16,926 nt of DNA from CAZEAN01 sp964510225 (GTDB lineage: Bacteria; Planctomycetota; Planctomycetia; Isosphaerales; Isosphaeraceae): positions 1-16,926 of the forward strand of contig CAZEAN010000124.1 in the NCBI GenBank assembly GCA_964510225.1, in the 5' to 3' direction. Shown piece by piece: positions 7,313 through 14,351 of this stretch. Position 1 is the stretch's first letter; each line of letters opens with the position of its first letter. A program made the translations under genes and the position numbers. The notes beneath the pieces are model-generated. The model saw only the letters and a program-made list of their open reading frames with translations. It had not been told where the DNA came from and made no database searches.

Positions 7313-8698
7313 ATGGAATCGGCAGCATCGCAAGCTTCGACGAGGGAGGGAGCAACTGTTTCCTCGAGACTTCCGAGACAACTCGGGGTTATGACGGCGG
7401 GGGCGGTCGTCGTTGGGGAAGTGATCGGCGTTGGGATCTTCTTGACGCCGTCAGGGATGGCACAGTCACTTGCCTCACCATTCTGGTTACTCGTTGTTTG
7501 GATTGCGGGTGGACTTGTGGCGTTGAGTGGCGCACTCTGTTTGGGTGAGCTTGTCTCACGCTATCCTGAAGCTGGAGGCCCCTATTACTTCCTCCGGGCT
7601 GCATACGGTGATCGGGTCGGATTTCTCTATGGTTGGCTCTCGATCTTCGTCCTTGATCCTGGACTCACCGCAACCTTTGCTGTCGGGCTCTCTGGCTATG
7701 TGGTTTACATCGCTAACGACATGATCGAACTACCTGCTTGGGGATTGAAGGTCGTGGCGTTGGTCACGATTGTGTTGATGGCTATTCCCAACATTTTGGG
7801 GGTTCGTATTGGTGCCAGGGTGCTGCAAATCATTGCCGCGCTCAAATTAAGTCTACTCGCTGGGATGGTGATCTGGGGTTTTGTAGCGGGATCGGGCGAC
7901 TGGTCGAACTTTGTACCGTTCTTCGAGCGTCCCCAAGGGTCGATGGCCCTTGGTGGAGCACTTGCGGGTGCGGCAGTGGCGGCTTTCTTTTCCTTCGGTG
8001 GCTGGTGGGATGCCAGTAAGATTGCCGGTGAGGTCCGAAATCCAACCCGTAATGTGCCGATCGCATTGTCAGGTGGGGTTGTTGGAGTCACACTCACTTA
8101 CATTGCCGTGAGTGCTGTTTTTCTGTATTTGGTGCCCATTGATGTGGTGGATACGGGTGATGCGTTCGCTGCCTTGGCTGGTGAAGCCTTGTTTGGGCGT
8201 GCCGGTGGAATCTTCTTTGCGTTGATCGTTATCATCTGTGTGTTGGGAAGTCTCGTTGCGTTCCTGATGGCAGCACCTCGGGTCTACTTCGCGATGGGGC
8301 GCGACGGTCTCTTCCTACCTGGATTGGCAACACTTCATCCACGATTCGGTACCCCCGCTCGGGCAATTCTGGTTCAGACCATGATGGCCTCGGTTATTGC
8401 CCTCACCGGGAGATTTGACCAAATCTTGGCTTATTTTATTTTTTCGACCATTGTGTTTCTGCTGCTGACGGTTGGTTCAGTCTACATTTTTCGGGCACGA
8501 TCTTCAGAACAACCTCCAGCACCGATCATCGGCTATCCAGTGACTCCCCTGCTCTTCCTGATCCCAACCACTGCCCTCCTATTCCTCCTTGGGTCGGAAC
8601 AACCTTGGCGGACGTTGGTCGGAATTGGTGTGGTATTGGTTGGGGTTCCCGTTTTCGAGATCTTCTTCAAACGTCGGAAACCCCTCGCTAGAGATTAA
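7313..8698 (+). CDS. APC-superfamily amino acid permease
   Basis: A 461-residue integral inner-membrane transporter with about 12 predicted hydrophobic helices. TM1 carries the unwound substrate-binding motif of APC/LeuT-fold carriers (VIGVGIFLTP, about 38-47). SRYPEAGGPYYFLRAAYGDR between TM2 and TM3 is typical of the LAT-type (SLC7-like) branch. Later segments include SFGGWWDASKIAGEVRNPTRN (TM6 and the following loop) and FLMAAPRVYFAMGRDGLF (loop after TM8), both family hallmarks. It should move amino acids by antiport or proton symport; the substrate cannot be read from sequence. ATG 7313 begins 4 bp after the DUF4832 stop; in-frame ATG 7277 would overlap that gene and adds an unlikely extension. 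The last 11 bases overlap the 3' end of the convergent oxidoreductase gene. Confidence 0.93.
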   Translation: MESAASQASTREGATVSSRLPRQLGVMTAGAVVVGEVIGVGIFLTPSGMAQSLASPFWLLVVWIAGGLVALSGALCLGELVSRYPEAGGPYYFLRAAYGDRVGFLYGWLSIFVLDPGLTATFAVGLSGYVVYIANDMIELPAWGLKVVALVTIVLMAIPNILGVRIGARVLQIIAALKLSLLAGMVIWGFVAGSGDWSNFVPFFERPQGSMALGGALAGAAVAAFFSFGGWWDASKIAGEVRNPTRNVPIALSGGVVGVTLTYIAVSAVFLYLVPIDVVDTGDAFAALAGEALFGRAGGIFFALIVIICVLGSLVAFLMAAPRVYFAMGRDGLFLPGLATLHPRFGTPARAILVQTMMASVIALTGRFDQILAYFIFSTIVFLLLTVGSVYIFRARSSEQPPAPIIGYPVTPLLFLIPTTALLFLLGSEQPWRTLVGIGVVLVGVPVFEIFFKRRKPLARD

Positions 8699-9674
8699 GC
8701 GCTGCTCGCTTGATGGCGTCGAGTATCCTCATCTGAGTGAGGCCATCCTCGGCGGGCTCAACCAAGCGACCCGTTGCCACCGATCGGGCGAAAGCATCGA
8801 CCATCTCTGCATATTGATCTGTACCGTCGAACGTTAGTGTTGCTGGTGCGGTATTGTCGGCATCGGAACCGCTTTCCGACCGATAAGCAAAGGGATTCGG
8901 GGGAGGAAGGTAAGCGTCAGGCACCCTGATCGATCCAGTTGTACCAACCAACTCATATTCGCATCGAAAGGGAGCTTCGAAACTACAGTCAATCAAGCCA
9001 ATGACACTATCAGTGAAAGCAAGTTGTGCTGTGAGGGTCAGATCAACTCCAGTTGGTCCGAGTCGCTGCATCGCCCGGATTGAGATCGGATCAGAACCCG
9101 CGAAGAGACGGCAGGTACTGACACCGTAGCAACCCACATCCCAGAGGGCTCCACCACCACGGGTACGGTCAAGGCGCCAGTCGTTAGCATCAATGGGGAA
9201 GGAAAAGGAAGACCGGACCAGTCGGAGAGTCCCTATCACGCCATTACTAACCTGTTCTCGGATCGCTGTCGTCCTGGGCTGGTGACGCCACATGAATGCT
9301 TCCATTAGCAAGACGCCTCGATCCCGGCAATGCGCGACCATCGCTGCGGCTTCGTCGGCATTATTGGCGAGAGGTTTTTCGCAGAGGATGTGCTTGTGGG
9401 CATCCGCAGCGGCGAAGACATGGGGTTGGTGGAGTTCGTTCGGTAGTGGAATGTAGACGGCATCGACATTCGGATCGTCTAGAACAGCTTGATAGGAGCC
9501 ATACGCCGCCGGAGCACCAAATTCAGTCGCCCAAGCTTTTGCGGTTTCTTCGTTCCGACTTCCGAGTGCTTGCAGGGTGCCGAATTTCGATGCCTTGATG
9601 CCTGGTGCAAGTCCTCTCCGTGTGATCCTTGCGCAACCGAGGATACCCCATCGAAGTGTCGAAGGTGTTGACAT
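8688..9674 (-). CDS. Gfo/Idh/MocA family NAD(P)-dependent oxidoreductase
   Basis: A 328-residue cytoplasmic dehydrogenase of sugars or similar polyols. The N-terminal Rossmann half opens with RWGILGCARITR (8-19), a variant of the dinucleotide glycine motif. It continues with the GSRN strand end (38-41) and the family signature CEKPLA (98-103), in which K100 is a conserved catalytic-site lysine. The C-terminal alpha/beta half contains GGGALWDVGCYGV (173-185); D179 and Y183 fit the tyrosine-type active site of the dihydrodiol / D-xylose dehydrogenase branch rather than the histidine type. The length is typical. The tail overlaps the permease gene by 11 bp in convergent orientation. The substrate is unknown; D-xylose, 1,5-anhydro-sugars or inositol-like compounds are possible. 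Confidence 0.92.
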   Translation of the reverse strand: MSTPSTLRWGILGCARITRRGLAPGIKASKFGTLQALGSRNEETAKAWATEFGAPAAYGSYQAVLDDPNVDAVYIPLPNELHQPHVFAAADAHKHILCEKPLANNADEAAAMVAHCRDRGVLLMEAFMWRHQPRTTAIREQVSNGVIGTLRLVRSSFSFPIDANDWRLDRTRGGGALWDVGCYGVSTCRLFAGSDPISIRAMQRLGPTGVDLTLTAQLAFTDSVIGLIDCSFEAPFRCEYELVGTTGSIRVPDAYLPPPNPFAYRSESGSDADNTAPATLTFDGTDQYAEMVDAFARSVATGRLVEPAEDGLTQMRILDAIKRAALNL

Positions 9675-9905
9675 CGTCTCTCTAACTCAGGGTGAACGTT
9701 GTCAGGTCATGCGATCTTATTGATACTAACCATCGGTTCTCGTCCGTGATTCTGCAAGGGGTCAATACGATGAGGAACACGCTGAGTAGTACCTTGCTGG
9801 AATCACTCGGTCGGGTCATGATGCGTATTGAGGGATGGAACAGCGGATTGGCTTGATCCACTCTCGGAGCGTGTCATGACTCGACTTGAACTGGAGCACA
9901 CCACT
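9675..9905. promoter_or_regulatory. Divergent intergenic region upstream of the DUF1080 gene
   Basis: About 230 bp between two outward-facing genes. It must contain a promoter for each, but no clear consensus boxes, operator palindromes or known riboswitch features are visible. The DUF1080 frame stays open back to 9828, and those 26 codons read as random sequence rather than protein. A ribosome site GGAG at 9893-9896 marks the preferred start at 9906. Confidence 0.3.
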
Positions 9906-10595
9906 ATGTTGACGAGCGTTCTTCATCGCAGGAATACTGCAATCGCCCTTGGGTTGGGATTGGTCGCACTGATCGTTTCAGGAGCCGCGATCGATGAAAA
10001 TCAAGATGGATTCATCTCAATTTTTGACGGCTCAAGTGCCGAAGGGTGGATCAACAACAATTCCGGTGAGACGATCCCTGGGTCGGCAGTACAGGAGGAT
10101 GGGCTGAATCCGCATGGGATCAACGCTTATGTGGTGGTTTACGAAGAGCCGGTCAAAGACTTTGTACTCGATTTTGAGTACAAGCTTTCAAAGGGGTGCA
10201 ACTCGGGGGTCTTCTTTCGGGTTGGTGATCGTCAGAATCCGGTGATGACGGGGCTCGAGGTAGCCCTCGACGATACCACAAGTACAGGATTTCATGACCC
10301 TGGGGCGTTCTATGATTTAGTAAAGCCCGCAACCAACGCTCAAAAGCCGGCCGGGGAATGGAATCGGATGACTCTCCACGCGGAAGGGCCGGTTGTGACG
10401 GTGACGATCAACGGAGTTGAGGTCAACCGGATTGATCAGAGTGCCTTTGCGAAGCCCGGCCTCCGTCCCGACGGATCGAACCATAAGTTCCGAAACGTTG
10501 CGATCGCGGACCTCAATCAGCAGGGATATTTCGGTTTCCAAGATCACGGACAAGACTGCTGGTACCGCAATATCCGTCTCAAAGTTCTCGACTGA
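9906..10595 (+). CDS. Exported DUF1080 (3-keto-disaccharide hydrolase-like) protein
   Basis: A 229-residue protein with an N-terminal signal or anchor (basic HRR then AIALGLGLVALIVSGAA), followed directly by the family opening GFISIFDGSSAEGW (about 35-48). Further hallmarks are CNSGVFFR in the middle, GEWNRMTLHAEGPVVTVTINGVEVNR, and the closing GYFGFQDHGQDCWYRNIRLKVL. The fold is a concanavalin/LamG-like beta-sandwich. Members act outside the cytoplasm on carbohydrates; some have been linked to hydrolysis of 3-keto-glycosides, an activity that pairs naturally with Gfo/Idh-type 3-dehydrogenation. A Gfo/Idh gene lies next door in divergent orientation. The start at ATG 9906 has GGAG nine bases upstream; ATG 9876 and 9828 are open but less likely. 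Substrate is not predictable. Confidence 0.88.
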   Translation: MLTSVLHRRNTAIALGLGLVALIVSGAAIDENQDGFISIFDGSSAEGWINNNSGETIPGSAVQEDGLNPHGINAYVVVYEEPVKDFVLDFEYKLSKGCNSGVFFRVGDRQNPVMTGLEVALDDTTSTGFHDPGAFYDLVKPATNAQKPAGEWNRMTLHAEGPVVTVTINGVEVNRIDQSAFAKPGLRPDGSNHKFRNVAIADLNQQGYFGFQDHGQDCWYRNIRLKVLD

Positions 10596-10611
10596 TCAAG
10601 AGTGCGCCTTG

Positions 10612-10645
10612 GGTAGCATCATCCGACCGATGCGATGGTGCTGCC
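10612..10645 (+). promoter_or_regulatory. Strong 12-bp hairpin upstream of the sugE-like gene
   Basis: GGTAGCATCATC (10612-10623) pairs along its whole length with GATGGTGCTGCC (10634-10645), including two G-U wobbles, around a 10-base loop CGACCGATGC. It starts 17 bp after the DUF1080 stop and ends 34 bp before the SMR gene. No T-run follows, so a classical intrinsic terminator is unlikely. SugE/Gdx genes are often controlled by guanidine riboswitches, but I see neither the paired ACGR loops of guanidine-II nor a ykkC-like consensus. It could be an unassigned cis-regulatory RNA, a protein-binding hairpin, an RNA-processing or stability element, or a transcription roadblock. Confidence 0.6.
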
Positions 10646-10679
10646 GGAGTCATCGAAATTAGTTCAAGGATTGAATACA

Positions 10680-11006
10680 ATGGCTTGGGTATACTTGATC
10701 TTCGCCGGTATCTTCGAGATCGGCTGGCCACTCGGACTTAAATTCGGTTGGACATCCGAGGGAATTCGAATCTGGCCACTCTCGGGAGCGATTATCTGCA
10801 TGACGATAAGCGGAGGACTCCTGCTCGTCGCTCAGAAATCGATTCCAATGGGTACTGCATACGCAGTTTGGACCGGGATTGGTGCGGTGGGTACTTTCTT
10901 TGTCGGCTTGGCGATCTTCAAAGAACCTGCGACCCTCGCACGATTTATCTGCGTCGGATTAATCGCAACCGGGATTATGGGTCTGAAGCTCGCATCAGCC
11001 AAGTAG
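10680..11006 (+). CDS. sugE: SMR-family transporter, SugE/Gdx (guanidinium exporter) type
   Basis: A 108-residue inner-membrane protein with four transmembrane helices, the standard SMR length. It works as an antiparallel dimer that exchanges substrate for protons through the membrane glutamate, here E13 in AGIFEIGWPLGLK. The segment GTAYAVWTGIGAVGT in TM3 and the ending GLIATGIMGLKLASAK are characteristic of the SugE/Gdx branch, which exports guanidinium, rather than the EmrE branch, which exports quaternary drugs. G10, E13, W16 and K21 match positions conserved in characterised Gdx proteins. Start ATG 10680 has AAGGA nine bases upstream; an in-frame ATG at 10635 lies within the hairpin and would add residues not seen in the family. 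The flavin-reductase-like gene follows after 18 bp, so the two may be co-transcribed. Confidence 0.9.
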   Translation: MAWVYLIFAGIFEIGWPLGLKFGWTSEGIRIWPLSGAIICMTISGGLLLVAQKSIPMGTAYAVWTGIGAVGTFFVGLAIFKEPATLARFICVGLIATGIMGLKLASAK

Positions 11007-11024
11007 TCAGAAACGGAACTTTTC

Positions 11025-11636
11025 GTGTTTGTTGAACTGAGCAGTCTCCAGCCCGCCGATCGCTACCGACTGATTATTGGTCTTGTCGTGCCAAGGCCGA
11101 TTGCCTGGGTTAGTACGATTGATAAGCAGGGGCGAGTGAATCTCGCTCCCTACAGTTTCTTTAATGCGGTCAGTGCGACACCACCGGTCGTGGTCTTTGC
11201 GCCTGCTCTTCGTCGTGATGGCTCGAAGAAAGACACACTCTTAAATATCGAAGCGACTGAGAGCTTTGTGGTGAACGTGGCAACCGAACCTCTTTCTGAA
11301 GAGATGAATGCGACCTCCGCTGAGTTAGGCTATGGGGTTAGCGAAGCAGAAGCGGCAGGATTATCGATGGTTCCTTCCTCAATTGTAGCGCCGCCGCGGG
11401 TTGGCAATGCTGATGCTGCACTTGAGTGTCGACTGATGCAAGTGGTTCCACTTGGTGAAGGACCTTCAGCGGGCAATCTAGTGATCGGCGAAATACTTGC
11501 AGCGCACGTCAATGATTCGGTACTCAATCCTGAGACTGGTCAAGTCGATCCTTCGAAGCTCCGGGCAATTGGTCGGCTCAATGGAAACTACTATTGTCGA
11601 AGTACAGACCTCTTTGAACTCGACCGTCCTCGTTAG
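11025..11636 (+). CDS. Flavin reductase-like FMN-binding split-barrel protein
   Basis: A 203-residue cytoplasmic protein of the flavin reductase / flavoredoxin split-barrel family. The opening LIIGLVVPRPIAWVSTIDKQGRVNLAPYSFFNAVSATPPVV (about 16-56) contains the usual FMN-contacting segments PRPIAWVST and NLAPYSFFN. Further family features are KDTLLNIEATESFVVNV and, in the second half, ALECRLMQVVPLG...LVIGEI followed by the closing IGRLNGNYYCRSTDLFEL. Members reduce flavin with NAD(P)H or bind FMN for electron transfer; the partner is unknown. It starts with GTG at 11025, 18 bp after sugE, without a strong ribosome site. A 53-bp gap separates it from the next gene, so it may or may not be part of the downstream operon. 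Confidence 0.88.
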   Translation: MFVELSSLQPADRYRLIIGLVVPRPIAWVSTIDKQGRVNLAPYSFFNAVSATPPVVVFAPALRRDGSKKDTLLNIEATESFVVNVATEPLSEEMNATSAELGYGVSEAEAAGLSMVPSSIVAPPRVGNADAALECRLMQVVPLGEGPSAGNLVIGEILAAHVNDSVLNPETGQVDPSKLRAIGRLNGNYYCRSTDLFELDRPR

Positions 11637-11689
11637 CTCGATGGAGCTTGGTCGACGCGGTTGCGTTCTTGCCGTAGAGGAAACATTCG

Positions 11690-12349
11690 ATGGCCGGCTT
11701 GTCCGATTTTTTGAACCAGTTGTTTGAGAGCGGTCGAGTGACCCTGACAGGACCTCCAATCCGGGCGACGGATGGTACGGAACGTCAAGCCGCTGTACAA
11801 ACACTCCGTGAAGCATTTGTCGACGACCTCCTCGATTTGGCTGGACCTCCCGTGCCCTTTGCGGAAGACCGTGCGATCGAAGCGGCGGAATGGACGCGGA
11901 GAGCTTGCTGGTTCGTTGTGAGTCGGGAAGAGCCTCCCCACGTCTTACAAGAAGCACTGGCCTTGCCACCTCGACCAAGCTCTGAAGCTGATCATTTGGC
12001 AGCAGATCTGACCTTCCGGTACCTCCCTCGGGTCCATCGTCGTGCGATTGCGATTGACCCCGACGATCCCCTCGCGACGCGACTTGCGGAGCTGTTCCGA
12101 GGTTGGCCACTTTCTGGTGTGCTATCCGATCTTGATCAGGGACCGGACACCCCGATCGACTTCGGTGAGCATGATGGCCTCTGGATTCGCTACGCCGAAC
12201 GACTCGCCGATCGAGATCGAAAAGGCTGGGAACCGGCGGTCAGCCATGGTCAGGAGATTCTCGAATGGGTGATTGATGCGACCGAACGGCGGGGACTCTT
12301 GAAACAACGACTTGCGGATGGAGGAGGAGTAACCATTGGCCGAAGCTGA
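11690..12349 (+). CDS. Probable bpX-type component of a MoxR-vWA-beta-propeller system
   Basis: A 219-residue soluble protein with no signal peptide or membrane segment. I do not recognise a catalytic motif. It is mostly helical, with an internal helical repeat look (AFVDDLLDLAGPPVPFAEDRAIEAAEWTRRACWFVV, then SSEADHLAADLTFRYLPRVHRRA), and ends in a Trp-rich region (FRGWPLSGVLSDLDQG, GLWIRYAERLADR). Its position directly ahead of a MoxR ATPase, which is followed by a vWA/propeller protein, fits the accessory bpX proteins described for such loci; the subtype is not assigned. Start ATG 11690 follows AGAGGAAA (11676-11683). Its 3' end carries the ribosome site of the MoxR gene and overlaps it by 14 bp, so the two are translationally coupled. 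Family identity is inferred from context more than from sequence. Confidence 0.6.
   Translation: MAGLSDFLNQLFESGRVTLTGPPIRATDGTERQAAVQTLREAFVDDLLDLAGPPVPFAEDRAIEAAEWTRRACWFVVSREEPPHVLQEALALPPRPSSEADHLAADLTFRYLPRVHRRAIAIDPDDPLATRLAELFRGWPLSGVLSDLDQGPDTPIDFGEHDGLWIRYAERLADRDRKGWEPAVSHGQEILEWVIDATERRGLLKQRLADGGGVTIGRS
12319..12338 (+). promoter_or_regulatory. Strong ribosome binding site that fixes the MoxR TTG start
   Basis: GGAGGAGGAG ends six to seven bases before TTG at 12336. The first in-frame ATG (12354) would be 24 bases away, so the TTG start is favoured. The site lies inside the upstream gene and points to coupled translation. Confidence 0.7.
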
Positions 12350-13493
12350 TCCGATGATTCTGGAGTTAGTCGACCGGTTCCGAACCGAGGTGACCGATCC
12401 ACTTAAGCGTCGGTTTGTCGGACGTGATGAGGTAGTAGATCTAATTGCCCTTGCTGTTGTTTCTGGGGAACACTTGTTTCTGTATGGTCCACCAGGGACA
12501 GCAAAATCAGCCCTTATCCGAGGCTTTGCTGAATCAATTCGGGCCAAGTCATTTGAATATTTGCTGACACGCTTCAGTGAACCCAACGAACTCTTCGGGC
12601 CGATTGATCTCGCGAAACTCCGAGACGGTACGGTTGCCACCGTGACCACGGGAATGCTCCCCGAAGCGGAGCTTGCGTTCCTCGACGAGTTGTTCAATGC
12701 CAATAGCGCGATCTTAAATAATCTGTTGACGGTCCTGAACGAGCGGGTCTATCGGCGTGGTGCCGAGGTTCATCGACTCCCCTTGCTCTCGCTGTTTACG
12801 GCCTCGAACCACCTCGCAGAAGATGAAGCACTCCGGGCTCTCTTCGATCGCTTCTTGCTTCGATGCCGCGTCGAGAACTTGAAACGTGAGGCGATGACCC
12901 AATTGCTCTCCACGGGCTGGGCGTTGGAACGCGCGACCGCGACCAACTCAAGTCTCTCCGCAGCAGATCTGCGCTTCATCGGAAAAAAGATCTTTGAAGT
13001 CGATTTGTCGGGAATCCTCGGCTCCTTCGCCGAGGTTGTTTGGAAGGTCCGTGATTTAGGCGTTGCGCTTTCCGATCGACGATCGGTGAAGATCCTCAAG
13101 CTCGTCGCCGCGTCGGCGTTGTTGAGTGGCCGATTCCACGCCGTCGAATCAGATTATTGGGTCTTTCGATATGTCTGGGATCGAGAGGAACAGATCGACC
13201 CCCTGAGTGGACTGGTTGCCGGGATCCTGGAACAGCAGGAAAACGATGACTCAGCACGTCATCCGCTGGCGAAGGCACCCGATCAAGTGGACCCCGAAGA
13301 GTTGGCGGCACAATTTGAGACCATCAGACGTCAGCTTGCGGGATTTGATAACAACCGGCCTGGCTTGGTCGAAGTGACTCGGCTCCGAGAACAGCTCACG
13401 GAGTTGGCTGATCGTGCTGCCTGGATCGCCGATGAGCAGAGCCGGTCGCACTTGATCGAGACCTCCGCTCAGCTCCTTAAGCAGCTTGGGTGA
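12336..13493 (+). CDS. MoxR/RavA-type AAA+ ATPase
   Basis: A 385-residue cytoplasmic AAA+ ATPase. Walker A is GPPGTAKS (51-58), Walker B LAFLDE (113-118), sensor 1 is N158 in FTASNHL, and R172 in ALFDRFLLR is the arginine-finger candidate. The phrases RFVGRDEVVDLIALA and TRFSEPNELFGPIDL place it in the RavA-like branch of MoxR. A helical lid (about 190-280) and a charged helical tail follow. MoxR ATPases work as hexameric chaperones, usually with vWA-domain partners, to assemble or remodel protein complexes. Here the vWA protein is encoded two genes downstream, separated by one small protein, which fits a MoxR-vWA-beta-propeller ternary system. It starts with TTG and overlaps the upstream gene by 14 bp; the next gene begins 36 bp after its stop. 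Confidence 0.95.
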   Translation: MAEADPMILELVDRFRTEVTDPLKRRFVGRDEVVDLIALAVVSGEHLFLYGPPGTAKSALIRGFAESIRAKSFEYLLTRFSEPNELFGPIDLAKLRDGTVATVTTGMLPEAELAFLDELFNANSAILNNLLTVLNERVYRRGAEVHRLPLLSLFTASNHLAEDEALRALFDRFLLRCRVENLKREAMTQLLSTGWALERATATNSSLSAADLRFIGKKIFEVDLSGILGSFAEVVWKVRDLGVALSDRRSVKILKLVAASALLSGRFHAVESDYWVFRYVWDREEQIDPLSGLVAGILEQQENDDSARHPLAKAPDQVDPEELAAQFETIRRQLAGFDNNRPGLVEVTRLREQLTELADRAAWIADEQSRSHLIETSAQLLKQLG

Positions 13494-13529
13494 CTAAGTG
13501 GACATTTGTTTGGAGCTCGTTGTTGACTC

Positions 13530-14351
13530 ATGAATGATCCTAAAAAAAAACAAGCCATGGAATCGTCTTTGGATGGGGCTCGGTTGGCTCGACTCCCAGC
13601 TCAGGCGCTTGGTGTCCTCGGAGGGCTCCGTGATCGCACTGATGTCACGGTGGGATTTCAAGGAGAGAGAGCCATTGTCCGCTGGGAGCCGGCCGATGAT
13701 CCCACACGCGATCCAGTCTTACAAGCGTTGCTCCCGATTCCGGACGCCACCTTCTACCGTCCTCATGGTGAGGAGCGCTGGCAGCGAGTGGCGCACCTGA
13801 TGCCGGCCTTTGACATTCAACCGCCTCCGGCAGACCAAGCTCGTCCGCTGTACAATTGTCTGTTGCCTGCAACAACCCGTTGGGAGTGGCCTCGGAGTCA
13901 GGTCGAGCCCACCTTTCTTCGCTTGAGCGCAGACAGAAGATCGCGGCCAACCACCGCGGTTCGGGTGCCTTTGCAAGCGCTCCGTGAGTGGTCAGATCAG
14001 GAACTCAGGGCGAAGATCGAAGCGACTCGGGCTTCTCGGTCGGGAGATCGGATCCTCCTTGTCGGTCGTTCGCTTCCTTCAATCCCTCATGCTGAACGCT
14101 TCTGGGGACATCATGTCCTGGTACCGATTGGCTTTCAGCTTGTCCCAGAACTCCCTGAGCCGGTCATGGTCGAAGCGCTCGGGATGCCGGATGGATCACT
14201 GGCGCTGGTCGATCATGAAATGAACGTTGAATTTGTTTCAACTGCTGCCCTTGAGACGTTAACTCGATCGAGCTTGCGTCTGATGATCGGGCCTGATGAC
14301 CGACTCCGCTCCCTTGATTTACTCCCAAAGGGTGAGGTCGGTGCTTCATGA
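13530..14351 (+). CDS. Second bpX-like accessory protein of the MoxR-vWA system
   Basis: A 273-residue soluble protein, alpha/beta in character, that I cannot place by motif. Visible features are an early beta-rich stretch (VTVGFQGERAIVRWEPADD, about 39-57), a Pro/Trp-rich middle (LPATTRWEWPRSQVEPTFLRL) and a second beta-rich half (ILLVGRSLPSIPHAERFWGHHVLVPIGFQLVPELPEPVM). Lacking a catalytic signature, it is probably an adaptor or recognition subunit; the setting between MoxR and the vWA/propeller gene supports a bpX-type role. Its TGA overlaps the ATG of the next gene (ATGA, 14348-14351), a strong sign of co-translation. The start is either ATG 13530 or ATG 13557; neither has a clear ribosome site. 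A run of nine A (13542-13550) lies in codons 5-7 of the longer form. Confidence 0.6.
   Translation: MNDPKKKQAMESSLDGARLARLPAQALGVLGGLRDRTDVTVGFQGERAIVRWEPADDPTRDPVLQALLPIPDATFYRPHGEERWQRVAHLMPAFDIQPPPADQARPLYNCLLPATTRWEWPRSQVEPTFLRLSADRRSRPTTAVRVPLQALREWSDQELRAKIEATRASRSGDRILLVGRSLPSIPHAERFWGHHVLVPIGFQLVPELPEPVMVEALGMPDGSLALVDHEMNVEFVSTAALETLTRSSLRLMIGPDDRLRSLDLLPKGEVGAS

Noticed and set aside
11635..11648. Small hairpin AGCTC-GATG-GAGCT after the flavin-reductase-like stop codon
   Set aside because: The stem has only five pairs and no T-run follows, so it cannot be called a terminator.
13072..13086. Near-perfect palindrome CCGATCG-A-CGATCGG in the MoxR gene
   Set aside because: It encodes SDRRS in a genome rich in CGATCG; the length is short and the position mid-gene, so it is best explained by base bias.
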